From assembly GCA_945860255.1 (NCBI GenBank), contig CAMAQI010000028.1:1-20051 (forward strand): a DNA stretch of 20,051 nucleotides, read 5' to 3'. Source of the stretch: Methylacidiphilum caldifontis. GTDB taxonomy: Bacteria > Verrucomicrobiota > Verrucomicrobiia > Methylacidiphilales > CAMAQI01. The translations under genes were made by a program, and so were the position numbers. Every line of letters starts with the position of its first letter. The first letter of the stretch is position 1. The notes beneath the pieces are model-generated. The model made no database searches. It was not told the origin of the DNA and was given only the letters and a program-made list of their open reading frames with translations. Below, in pieces: positions 1 through 7,016 of this stretch.

Positions 1-1
1 G

Positions 2-1141
2 GTGGTTTCCTTATGGAAGGGGCCGGCCTCTTACACAGGTGAGGATGTGGTTGAGATCGGATCTCATGGAAATCCCTTGATTGTTCAAAAACTGATGGAG
101 CTATGTATTGCTGCGGGGGCGCGGCTCGCTCAGCCAGGGGAGTTTTCCCAGCGAGCTTTCACCAATGGAAAAATGGATCTGACTCAAGTGGAGTCGGTGA
201 TTGATATCATTTCTGCCTCTACAGAGGTGGCGTTACGGGCCGCTCATGCGATGAGAGAGGGTAGGCTTGGATTGAAAATTCAAGAGTTTAAGGGAAAGCT
301 GATTGATTTGCTTGCTCATTTGGAGGCTTATATCGATTTTCCGGAGGAGGATATTACTCCGGAAACGGGGAAGCAGTTTCAAAATCGAGTGATCGTCCTG
401 AAGGAAGAGACCGATCTTTTGTTGAAAACGGCTCCCTATGGGAAAGCGATTCGTGAGGGGATTCGGACGGTTATTGTGGGGGAGCCGAACGTTGGAAAGT
501 CGACTTTTCTCAATTTACTGCTTCGAGAGAAAAGAGCGATTGTTTCCGATCGACCGGGGACAACTCGGGACACGATTGAGGCTCCTTACCAACTGGGAGG
601 AATTCCGTTGGTTCTTGTGGATACGGCAGGACAACGAGAAACAGAGGATTCGATTGAGCAAGAGGGAATTGATCGGGCTCGCCAAGGCATGGCTCAGGCA
701 GATCTTGTGATTTATTTGATTGATGCAACGAAACCAGATCTTCTAGGGCTTGATCGAGAGCAGAAAGAGGGGCAACTTTGGGTGAAAATTGGTAACAAAG
801 CCGATTTAGGACTCAATCTACATGAGAATGCCTTTCCGTTCTCCTGTCATGAGTCTGGAGCGGTGGAGAAAATCGAACGCTTTCTGACGCAGAAGATTTT
901 GGATTCGATGCCGAGCACGACCCTTTCCGATTTTGCGATTAATGTACGTCAGGAAGGGGCCTTGCGTTTAGCGAGTGAGAATCTTCAACGAGGGTTAGAT
1001 TCGCTTGTTCAAGGGGAGTCCCCTGAATACGCAAGCATTGGGCTCAGGGCTGCTTTAGAGGCCTTTGGAACTGTTGTCGGCCTTGCGACCAATGAGGATA
1101 TCTTGGATTCCTTGTTCAAGCAGTTCTGTATCGGAAAATAG
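2..1141 (+). CDS. mnmE: tRNA modification GTPase MnmE (5' end outside window)
   Basis: MnmE (TrmE) is a cytosolic GTPase that works with MnmG to modify the wobble uridine (xm5U34) of certain tRNAs, using a methylene-tetrahydrofolate-derived carbon. The frame is open through the left edge, so roughly the first 70 residues of the folate-binding N-terminal domain are missing. Numbering from the first visible codon, the G domain shows G1 GEPNVGKST at 160-168, G2 TTRD at 187-190, G3 DTAG at 207-210 and G4 NKAD at 265-268. The protein ends in the family's C-terminal FCIGK motif, which carries the conserved cysteine, so the 3' end is intact. It converges on ndk with a 15-bp gap. No mnmG is visible. 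Identification is secure; the true start cannot be seen. Confidence 0.97.
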   Translation: MVSLWKGPASYTGEDVVEIGSHGNPLIVQKLMELCIAAGARLAQPGEFSQRAFTNGKMDLTQVESVIDIISASTEVALRAAHAMREGRLGLKIQEFKGKLIDLLAHLEAYIDFPEEDITPETGKQFQNRVIVLKEETDLLLKTAPYGKAIREGIRTVIVGEPNVGKSTFLNLLLREKRAIVSDRPGTTRDTIEAPYQLGGIPLVLVDTAGQRETEDSIEQEGIDRARQGMAQADLVIYLIDATKPDLLGLDREQKEGQLWVKIGNKADLGLNLHENAFPFSCHESGAVEKIERFLTQKILDSMPSTTLSDFAINVRQEGALRLASENLQRGLDSLVQGESPEYASIGLRAALEAFGTVVGLATNEDILDSLFKQFCIGK

Positions 1142-1156
1142 AACCAAGGGATCGAT

Positions 1157-1585
1157 TTAGTAACAGAAGAGCTCTTCAGGCTTGAAGAAGCGCTTAATCT
1201 CGGCTGCTGCTGCCTCTGGAGAATCGGAGGCGTGAGCGACATTGACCATCATATCGGTTCCGAGATCTCCGCGAATCGTACCTTTTTCCGCTTTACGGGA
1301 ATCGGTCGGTCCTAAAAGAGTTCGAATACGGTCAACGGCATTCTCACCTGAGAGCGCGAGGGCGATGACGGGACTTGATTGCATAAAATTGGCGACTTCT
1401 GGGAAGAAGGGCTTTGTGGCAATATGGGCATAGTGTTCTGCTAAAAGCTCGCTGGTGAGGGAGATCATTTTGCATCCTTTAATTTTGAATCCAGAGGATT
1501 CAAATCGACGGATGACCTCTCCGACATTGTGTTTAGTGACGGTATCAGGCTTTAAGAGAATTAATGTTGTTTCCATAAGGGACAT
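1157..1585 (-). CDS. ndk: Nucleoside diphosphate kinase
   Basis: Ndk transfers the gamma phosphate of ATP to nucleoside diphosphates through a phosphohistidine intermediate and balances NTP and dNTP pools in the cytosol. The 142-residue product has the usual family length. It opens with the family strand ETTLILLKPDTV (residues 5-16) and carries the active-site segment NVAHASDSPE with His118. The segment is slightly unusual, since many family members read IHGSDS where this has AHASDS. Two in-frame ATGs occur, at 1585 and 1576. The upstream one has a weak AGG about 5 nt ahead of it, the downstream one has no ribosome binding site, although the conserved domain begins near the second. It is convergent with mnmE and probably transcribed alone. 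Confidence 0.96.
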   Translation of the reverse strand: MSLMETTLILLKPDTVTKHNVGEVIRRFESSGFKIKGCKMISLTSELLAEHYAHIATKPFFPEVANFMQSSPVIALALSGENAVDRIRTLLGPTDSRKAEKGTIRGDLGTDMMVNVAHASDSPEAAAAEIKRFFKPEELFCY

Positions 1586-1678
1586 GAATACCTATCCGAG
1601 TTTTACGATAAGAAAAGTAAAAAGTAACTTTTTTTAGTCATTTTCTTTTAATGGGGAAATGGTAGGCTTTGTGTTATT

Positions 1679-2173
1679 GTGAGCAAAGATGTCGTTCCAG
1701 TTCAAATTTACGGGGTACTTCCGACCGAATCGCAGAGTATTGCGATCTTTATTGGGAATTCCGATAAGGTCTTTATCATTAATGTCGATCAGACCGTCGG
1801 GCGTGCCATTGCAATGAGTTTACAGAGCCAGCGGAGTGAACGTCCGATGACTCATGAATTGATGGGAGATATTTTTACTGCCTTCGGAATTGAGGTCGAG
1901 CGGGTGGTGATCAACGATCTTCGGAGCAATACTTATTATGCGCGATTGATTTTGAAGGCCGAAAACGAGGTTCATAAGAAAATCATTGAAATTGATGCTC
2001 GTCCGAGTGATTGCTTAGCGATCGCTCTTCAGACCAAGCGACCGATTTTTGTGAGTCGAGCGGTTTGGGATGAGGTAGAGGACAATAGTGATTTGCTTGA
2101 GAAGATGAAGCAAGGGTATCCTAAGACACCGACAAAGGGAAAAAAGGGGACAGCCGAAGAGGAAGAAAGCTAG
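1679..2173 (+). CDS. Bifunctional nuclease family protein (DUF151)
   Basis: This 164-residue protein belongs to the DUF151/bifunctional nuclease family, some members of which have been reported to have DNase and RNase activity; its cellular role is unclear. Family hallmarks are the N-terminal DVVPVQIYGVLP (4-15), RPMTHEL (55-61) and DARPSDCLAIAL (106-117). The C-terminus after about residue 148 is a charged low-complexity tail (Lys/Thr/Gly then Glu-rich), probably disordered. The start is GTG at 1679, the only codon that keeps the conserved N-terminus; only a weak TAGG lies upstream. The stop codon overlaps that of the converging gene at 2170. Family assignment is confident; biochemical activity is inferred from relatives. 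Confidence 0.9.
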   Translation: MSKDVVPVQIYGVLPTESQSIAIFIGNSDKVFIINVDQTVGRAIAMSLQSQRSERPMTHELMGDIFTAFGIEVERVVINDLRSNTYYARLILKAENEVHKKIIEIDARPSDCLAIALQTKRPIFVSRAVWDEVEDNSDLLEKMKQGYPKTPTKGKKGTAEEEES

Positions 2174-2415
2174 AGTTTGATTCCTTCTTGAATCAGAAGG
2201 ATCGGAATGTCGTTTTGAATGCGGTAGGCCACCTTCCCATCGTCACGAAGGAGTACTGCGCTGAGGGGCTCGGAAAGGGTCTTTCCTTCGACGCTCACGA
2301 GTTCTTTTTTTTCCACGCGATGATTGAGAGTTTCGAGTTCACTTGCGTTCGCTAAAGCGAGGCTCTTTTTCGTTTCGGGACAACAGAGGATTTTAAGCAG
2401 TTCAGCCGAGATCAT
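2170..2415 (-). CDS. Trm112-like small protein
   Basis: A small protein of 81 residues resembling the Trm112/YcaR family: it begins MISAELLKILCCPETK and ends with the family's closing strand (YRIQNDIPILLIQEG). Related proteins are small scaffolds, in eukaryotes and archaea partners of methyltransferases; in bacteria the role is mostly unknown. The usual CPxC zinc-type motif reads CPET here, so the second cysteine is lost and metal binding is doubtful. I chose the ATG at 2415 because homology starts there, but it lacks a ribosome binding site. An in-frame ATG at 2448 (with GTG at 2451) follows a G-rich stretch and would add 11-12 residues. It lies just downstream of citrate synthase, in the same direction, and may be cotranscribed. 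Confidence 0.8.
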   Translation of the reverse strand: MISAELLKILCCPETKKSLALANASELETLNHRVEKKELVSVEGKTLSEPLSAVLLRDDGKVAYRIQNDIPILLIQEGIKL

Positions 2416-2462
2416 AGTGTGAGGAGGGGGGAGAGAATTTGATCTCATCACCCCCCAATAAG

Positions 2463-3752
2463 TTATCGTTGATCAATGGGGATATATTTCTGATTGATCG
2501 GCCCGGTGTAGATCTGACGGGGACGATAGATTCGAGTTCCTTGGTTATCGGAAACCTCTTTGTAGTTAGCGATCCAGCCGGGCATTCGTCCAATTGCAAA
2601 AATCACGGTGAACATTTCTACCGGAATTCCGATCGCACGCATGATGATTCCGCTGTAGAAATCAACGTTTGGGTAAAGCTTACGTTCCACAAAATAAGGA
2701 TCGGAAAGGGCAGCGGTTTCGAGGTGCTTTGCAATATCCAGCAGGGGGTCATTAATTTTGAGCGCCCGAAGAACCTCATCACAGGCCTTTTTAATGATTG
2801 TGGCGCGAGGATCGTAGTTTTTGTAAACACGATGGCCAAAGCCCATTAATTTTTTACCACTGTTTTTGTCTTTAGCGGCTTCAATGAATTTACGTCCATC
2901 ATCTCCGGATGCGTGAATCTCTAAAAGCATTTCGATGACCGCTTGATTCGCTCCTCCGTGAAGCGGGCCCCAAAGGGCACAAACCCCTGCTGCGGTACTG
3001 GCAAAAAGATTTGCTCGACTGGATCCCACCATTCGGACGGTGGAGGTCGAACAGTTTTGTTCGTGATCGGCATGGAGGAGAAAAATTAAATCCAACGCTT
3101 TCGCAACGGCAGGATCGATCACAAATTCGTCATACGGTTCCGAGAACATCATATGGAGGAAGTTCGGGGTATATTTAAGGCTCTTTTTAGGATAAATGAT
3201 TGGTAGACCGTGAGACTGACGATAGCTAAAGGCAGCAATCGATCTCACTTGGGAGATCAGTCGCGCTGCTTGGAGCTTGAAGTGCGTGGGGTTGTAACCT
3301 TCGAGTAACTCAGGATAATAGGCGCTGACGGCATTGATCATTGAGGAGAGAATCGCCATCGGATGTGCGGTTGAAGGAAATCCTTCGAAATGATGCTTCA
3401 TGTTGGCATGGATCGTCTGCTCTTGAGAGAGAAGATTCGAAAATTCAGTGAGTTCCGCTTTATTCGGCAGATGACCCCAAATTAAGAGATAGGAGACTTC
3501 AATAAAGGAGGATTTTTCAGCGAGCTCCTCGATCGGATAGCCGCGATAGCGAAGAATTCCGAGATCACCGTCGATAAAGGTGATTTCACTTTTGCAAGAG
3601 CCGGTATTTCCATAGCCATCATCGAAAGTGATGTGATTGGTTTGGGCGCGTAGGCTTGCAATATCGATCGCTTTTTCATTTTCAGAACCTGCGATCAAAG
3701 GAAGTTCATAAATTTTTCCGTCCAGATCCAATTTTGCTGTGCTCGTTGCCAT
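2463..3752 (-). CDS. gltA: Citrate synthase (type II)
   Basis: Citrate synthase condenses acetyl-CoA and oxaloacetate to citrate, the entry step of the TCA cycle. The 429-residue length and an extra N-terminal beta domain (about 1-60) fit the Gram-negative hexameric type II enzyme. The catalytic triad is visible: His265 in GPLHGGANQA, His307 in GFGHRVYKNYDP and Asp364 in NVDFYSG. The C-terminal arginine-rich RIYRPRQIYTG is also typical. The ATG at 3752 is preceded by an AAGGGA stretch. It follows the exported protein gene by 41 bp on the same strand, and no clear terminator separates them, so cotranscription is possible. A TACAAT hexamer 19 nt upstream of the start could alternatively be a -10 element of its own promoter. 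Confidence 0.97.
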   Translation of the reverse strand: MATSTAKLDLDGKIYELPLIAGSENEKAIDIASLRAQTNHITFDDGYGNTGSCKSEITFIDGDLGILRYRGYPIEELAEKSSFIEVSYLLIWGHLPNKAELTEFSNLLSQEQTIHANMKHHFEGFPSTAHPMAILSSMINAVSAYYPELLEGYNPTHFKLQAARLISQVRSIAAFSYRQSHGLPIIYPKKSLKYTPNFLHMMFSEPYDEFVIDPAVAKALDLIFLLHADHEQNCSTSTVRMVGSSRANLFASTAAGVCALWGPLHGGANQAVIEMLLEIHASGDDGRKFIEAAKDKNSGKKLMGFGHRVYKNYDPRATIIKKACDEVLRALKINDPLLDIAKHLETAALSDPYFVERKLYPNVDFYSGIIMRAIGIPVEMFTVIFAIGRMPGWIANYKEVSDNQGTRIYRPRQIYTGPINQKYIPIDQR

Positions 3753-3793
3753 AAGGGTCCCTTTGTTTAGGATTGTAAAGATTTCTGAAGAGA

Positions 3794-4366
3794 TTACTTC
3801 TTTTTTTCAGAGGAGTCGATTTTTTTTAGAGAGTCGATCATTTTTTGTATTTGAGGAAGTTGGGATTTAATCAGGCTTTCCGGGCCGGTGACTCGAAAAA
3901 AGAGAGATCCTTCTGCCCCCCCTTCGACAACGACTCCGATAAATCCAAAGTTTGGTTTGGCAGAGGGAGGAACCCCTGGTTGAGAGGACATTCCGGAGTA
4001 GGTTCCGAACGATTGAATTTGGCTGACGTGAAGTCCGTCGATGTTTTTAACGCTAATTTCAGAGGGAGCAGGGGCTCCTTGACTGTTGGTGATTTGATTT
4101 TTCCATCGATTCAGATTGGATTGAGCATCCCCTCCTTGATCGATTCCAAAGTAGAAAACAACAAACTCTCCCTCATCTGTCTCCTTTTTTTGTTTTGGAA
4201 TTTTCCATTCTCCTGCGCGCATGGAAGAGGAGGGAGTGGAGGAGATCCAAGAAGGGGGAATTTGAATTTGGATCGCTGCTTTTGTGAACGGAGCGGCAGA
4301 GAGTGATGAGGGGATTAGAAAAATGGAGGCGAGGAGGGCGAAGAGGAGTTGTGGGGTTTGTTTCAT
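3794..4366 (-). CDS. Exported protein of unknown function
   Basis: I do not recognise this 190-residue protein. It starts with a clear Sec signal peptide: short basic N-terminus, hydrophobic core LLFALLASIFLIP, and a likely cleavage site after SLSA near residue 24. The mature part is compact and mixed alpha/beta in character, with Gly/Pro-rich loops in the middle (about 95-140), and ends in a lysine-rich tail. A phrase such as GSLFFRVTGP, followed by a helix that ends in a MIDSLKKI-like segment, is reminiscent of small periplasmic proteins that bind or protect envelope components, but this is only a resemblance. Its ATG overlaps the EIIA stop in an ATGA arrangement (4363-4366), so it is translationally coupled to that regulator gene. 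Confidence 0.8.
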   Translation of the reverse strand: MKQTPQLLFALLASIFLIPSSLSAAPFTKAAIQIQIPPSWISSTPSSSMRAGEWKIPKQKKETDEGEFVVFYFGIDQGGDAQSNLNRWKNQITNSQGAPAPSEISVKNIDGLHVSQIQSFGTYSGMSSQPGVPPSAKPNFGFIGVVVEGGAEGSLFFRVTGPESLIKSQLPQIQKMIDSLKKIDSSEKKK

Positions 4367-4821
4367 AATTTTCTTTCGGTTTGAGCGATTAAATCGATGA
4401 AATCTTTAGGATTATCAACGAGGTAAAGCTGTTGTCTAAAACTTTCATCTCGAAGAAGTCGGGCGAGTCCTCCAACGACACTGAGGTATTCAGTCGCCAT
4501 TCGACGAGGAGTTCCGATGACAAAAATAAGTTTAACGGTACTTTTTGCATTTTCAAAGTAAACGCCTTGCTGACTTCTTCCTGCGGCAAGGATCATTCCT
4601 TTCACAAAGTCAGTTCGTGCATGAGGAAAGGCGACATCGTTTCCAAGGCAGGTCGACTCGGTTCGTTCGCGAGCGAGAATCTCATCGTAAAACCCTTGGA
4701 AGTTTTCAACGTAACTATTATTTTTAAGTTGATGGGCAACCTCTAAAATCGCCTCAGTTCTCTTGTTGCTGAGAATAGAGAGGCAGATATTTTCCGGTTT
4801 GAGGAGTTCACTAATAAGCAT
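4363..4821 (-). CDS. PTS EIIA-type regulatory domain protein (PtsN-like)
   Basis: A single-domain EIIA of the fructose/nitrogen (PtsN) family, 152 residues from the ATG at 4821. In the PTS, such proteins accept phosphate from HPr or NPr on a histidine; stand-alone PtsN-type proteins usually regulate rather than transport sugars. The phospho-acceptor is the His in the motif DVAFPHART (His67 counted from this ATG), and the C-terminal LLRDESFRQQL segment is typical of the fold. The frame is open to a TTG at 4827, but the ATG two codons downstream fits the family better. No good ribosome binding site precedes either. Four copies of ACTAG lie in the 58-bp gap to NAD kinase. No EI, HPr or permease gene is in view, so the partner is unknown. 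Confidence 0.9.
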   Translation of the reverse strand: MLISELLKPENICLSILSNKRTEAILEVAHQLKNNSYVENFQGFYDEILARERTESTCLGNDVAFPHARTDFVKGMILAAGRSQQGVYFENAKSTVKLIFVIGTPRRMATEYLSVVGGLARLLRDESFRQQLYLVDNPKDFIDLIAQTERKL

Positions 4822-4825
4822 AATC

Positions 4826-4899
4826 AACTAGTGAAAATAACTAGCTCCATGGTTTGACTTGTTTTCATGAGTATCTTCACTAGGGATTAAATACTAGTT
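4826..4899. repeat. Cluster of four ACTAG motifs between NAD kinase and EIIA genes
   Basis: ACTAG occurs at 4827-4831, 4840-4844, 4879-4883 and 4893-4897. The outer members are full ACTAGT palindromes. The first pair is 13 bp apart and the second 14 bp apart, and the two pairs are arranged as an imperfect inverted repeat around the gap upstream of the EIIA gene. This could be a protein-binding site or an mRNA structure; nothing in the sequence decides which. Confidence 0.4.
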
Positions 4900-5759
4900 C
4901 CGCTCCATTTAAGTTTTTCGCGCAAGATCTCAAAAAAATCATATCCCTCTAAATAAGCGAGCAAAATCGGTTTCTTCCCTTTTTGGATTCGAATTCCTTC
5001 CCCAGATTTAAGGTGGGCTTGAATGGCTCCATCGACCTGAATCGTGACTGGGGCGGAGGGGGAGACGACATCGACGAGAAGTTTTCCCTCTGTCGACATG
5101 AGGAGCGATCGGTTCGTTAAGGTATGTGGACAGATCGGGGTTAAGGCGATGATATTGGTGTCGGGGGTGATAATGGGTCCCCCCGCAGAGAGAGAGTAGG
5201 CGGTAGAGCCCGTGGGGGTGGCAATAATCAGCCCATCGCTGCGATATTCGGTGACTAAGGTTTGATTCCGTGTGACTCGGAGACGGACGAGCCGAGAGGA
5301 TTCGCCGCGAACCAGAACGACGTCATTGAGCGCTGGTCCTAGATATTGATCTTTCTTTTGAAGATAGACTTCCAAAAGAGTTCGAGGACTGTGAACCATT
5401 TTTCCTCGGATGATTTTATCAAAAGCCTTTGCTAAATTTTCTTTTCGAACGGAGGTTAAAAAGCCGAGTCGGCCTAGGTTGATTCCGAGGATGGGAGTCT
5501 GTTCCGGATAGACGGAACGCGCCACTCCGAGTAGAGAGCCATCGCCTCCTGCGACGAGAATCAGGTCGCATGTTTTCGCTAATTTTGAAAGAGGATGTCC
5601 TGTTTGTTGGAGGAGAGCGGCCGATTTTGATTCGAGAAAAAGCGATGTTTTAGAATACTGTTTGGAGAGAGAGATGATTTCATGCAGAAACGGGATGGAA
5701 CCCGTTTTATCGATGTTGGCGACCACTCCAATTCTGATCGGTTTTTCTTTTCTCATCAT
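4887..5759 (-). CDS. nadK: NAD(+) kinase (ATP/polyphosphate-dependent)
   Basis: NadK phosphorylates NAD+ to NADP+ in the cytosol. The 290-residue product has the family length and both signature regions: GGDGS at 71-75, with the catalytic Asp73, and the glycine-rich SDGLIIATPTGSTAYSLSAG starting at 174. The family NE motif reads ND here (145-146), a conservative change. The beta-sandwich C-terminal domain is complete (to VDGAIQAHL and beyond). Two consecutive ATGs (5759, 5756) start the frame; neither has a visible Shine-Dalgarno sequence. It lies between a CAP-domain protein gene (61 bp upstream) and the EIIA gene downstream, all on the same strand. Confidence 0.96.
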   Translation of the reverse strand: MMRKEKPIRIGVVANIDKTGSIPFLHEIISLSKQYSKTSLFLESKSAALLQQTGHPLSKLAKTCDLILVAGGDGSLLGVARSVYPEQTPILGINLGRLGFLTSVRKENLAKAFDKIIRGKMVHSPRTLLEVYLQKKDQYLGPALNDVVLVRGESSRLVRLRVTRNQTLVTEYRSDGLIIATPTGSTAYSLSAGGPIITPDTNIIALTPICPHTLTNRSLLMSTEGKLLVDVVSPSAPVTIQVDGAIQAHLKSGEGIRIQKGKKPILLAYLEGYDFFEILREKLKWSGTSI

Positions 5760-5820
5760 CAGAGTGTAAAGGCTATCTTAAAATCGTGAATCAAAAAGAA
5801 GAAAATAATGCTTCCTTGCG

Positions 5821-6282
5821 TTAATTTTTTACGACTCCATTCCAGACGACATACCAAATCCCTTCTTTTCCTTGAGTTGTGGTGATTCCCATATGAGTCA
5901 ACTTCGGGTGAAGAAGGTTTTTACGATGAATGGGACTGTTCATCCATCGGTGGAGGACAAAAGAGGGGTCGTTTCCTTGAGGGGAATGATGGAGGTTTTC
6001 TGAGGCGAAGGAGTAGGAGTGCTTTTTAATGAACTCGATAAGGGAGCAGGAGGATCGGTGAACCGTTTTTTGTTCTTGGGCGAGATGAGAGGACCATTCC
6101 TGAGAAAGGGCTTGAACGGTAGGGTCAAGGAGGAGAGAAGGGAGTTTTTCTTGAGAGCGCACTCGATTTAATTGATTGAGGAATTCAATTTCAAAAGGAG
6201 AGGCAGGCGTCGCAACGAGGGGGAAACTCAATAAAAGGAGGAAAAAGGAAAGGAGCGAGAGCGGGTTTTTCAGAGAGATCAT
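5821..6282 (-). CDS. Exported CAP/SCP-domain protein
   Basis: A 153-residue secreted protein of the CAP (CRISP/antigen 5/PR-1) superfamily. Residues 1-25 are a signal peptide with a long leucine/phenylalanine core. The mature part is one bacterial-type CAP domain: FLNQLNRVRSQEKLPSL (34-50), His75 in TVHRS, ASENL with Glu95 (93-97), and WMNSPIHRKNLLHPKLTHMG with His119 (113-132). These His and Glu residues form the typical cavity. Bacterial CAP proteins are exported, and most have no proven function. The ATG at 6282 has no Shine-Dalgarno site; a GATAAG hexamer ends 8 nt upstream. It is the first gene of the minus-strand series ending at 2170. Confidence 0.9.
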   Translation of the reverse strand: MISLKNPLSLLSFFLLLLSFPLVATPASPFEIEFLNQLNRVRSQEKLPSLLLDPTVQALSQEWSSHLAQEQKTVHRSSCSLIEFIKKHSYSFASENLHHSPQGNDPSFVLHRWMNSPIHRKNLLHPKLTHMGITTTQGKEGIWYVVWNGVVKN

Positions 6283-6368
6283 TTGTTCAACTTATCGAAA
6301 ATAATTGGGCATTAAATAAAATTAATTTGAAAAAATAGAAAGTTGAATGAGATTTATTTTGTCCTAAG

Positions 6369-6410
6369 AATGGCATGGTTGATGCTTTTCTTAAAAACAG
6401 CAAAGCCATT
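6369..6410 (+). promoter_or_regulatory. Hairpin in the leader of the small ORF at 6445
   Basis: AATGGC (6369-6374) pairs with GCCATT (6405-6410). Inside, TGC plus TTTT can pair with AAAA and GCA, leaving small internal loops and a short apical loop. The structure ends 24 nt before the AGGAG ribosome binding site of the small ORF, so it sits in its probable 5' leader. It could be a regulatory leader structure, or a terminator-like stem without a proper T-run. Confidence 0.4.
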
Positions 6411-6444
6411 AAGGTTTTGTAGAAGTGATTGAAAGGAGAATGTT

Positions 6445-6603
6445 ATGATGAAGACTGCGCTCTACGATCAAACCTCACCAATTAAAATTTCAAATCGTGC
6501 GATGGATCATCGTTCGAGAAAAACACTTCAGCATCGATATGAGCGGAGAAAATGCCGCCAATATTATCGAATGCATTGGACTGAAGAAGTCGAAGAGGAA
6601 TAG
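6445..6603 (+). CDS. Small basic protein of unknown function, 52 aa
   Basis: A 52-residue ORF that I do not recognise. It starts with two ATG codons, preceded by AAAGGAG with a 6-nt spacer, the best Shine-Dalgarno site seen in this part of the window. The product has no signal peptide. Residues 19-43 are strongly basic (motifs DHRSRK, RYERRKCRQYYR), and the tail TEEVEEE is acidic. The frame ends at TAG, but the same frame continues protein-like to 6816 with only one more stop (TGA at 6673-6675). The ORF may therefore be the 5' piece of a decayed gene of about 123 codons instead of a complete gene. The good ribosome binding site argues that at least the start is, or recently was, translated. 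Confidence 0.45.
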   Translation: MMKTALYDQTSPIKISNRAMDHRSRKTLQHRYERRKCRQYYRMHWTEEVEEE

Positions 6604-7016
6604 AACGACTTTTTCGTTGTCGATCCTTTTGGAGTCTTCTTCCGAAAGTCGAATGCGGGGAATCGGTTCCTCTGAACGATCAGCGGGGAGAAGGCTGGGA
6701 TAGATAAATTGCCTCAACCTTCTCTCCCTTTAAACTCAGTTAATCTCGTCTTGGTTCCTCACGTTCAAAATTCTTTTCAAGGTGGGTTTTACCTCGATTT
6801 TGAATTGGGAAATTGATCATCTTCTTAAAAGGGATCACTCAAAGGGGATCTCTTTTTTTGGGGTGATCCCGCGCCTGTACACAGACGTCAACTTAAGGAT
6901 AACAGAAAAATACAATTTTTATCGCAGAGGAAGCGGAGGATAACGGAGGTCATCCTGTTTTTTTAAATTCCAATGTTTGACGACTGAGTTTTTGCGTTTA
7001 TTAGTAGACCTTTGTG
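6604..7016. other. 413-bp gap: interrupted frame, hairpin, CGCAGAGG-type repeat
   Basis: No intact gene is supported here. The first half (6604-6816) continues the frame of the upstream small ORF across a TAG and a TGA. At 6831-6870 GGGATCAC pairs perfectly with GTGATCCC, with a second GGGATC copy in the loop. Around 6922-6950 there is a purine-rich stretch with CGCAGAGG, GCGGAGG and AACGGAGG in series, like degenerate intergenic repeats known from several bacterial phyla. The last 60 bp before the next gene are AT-rich and must contain its promoter, but no element stands out. Confidence 0.5.
6831..6870 (+). repeat. Hairpin with a duplicated left arm
   Basis: GGGATCAC (6831-6838) and GTGATCCC (6863-6870) are an exact 8-bp inverted repeat. 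The loop contains a second GGGGATC at 6844-6850, able to pair 6 bp with the same right arm, and a run of seven T. The two pairings exclude each other. A T-run inside the loop is not the layout of a normal intrinsic terminator. Confidence 0.4.

Noticed and set aside
1166..1177. Palindrome GAAGAGCTCTTC as a terminator between mnmE and ndk
   Set aside because: It lies inside the ndk coding end and has no T-run; most likely it reflects codons only.
6490..6717. 75-codon minus-strand ORF and 68-codon plus-strand ORF (6497-6703) in the gap
   Set aside because: Neither has a ribosome binding site or recognisable domain, and both overlap the small ORF at 6445, which has a strong ribosome binding site.
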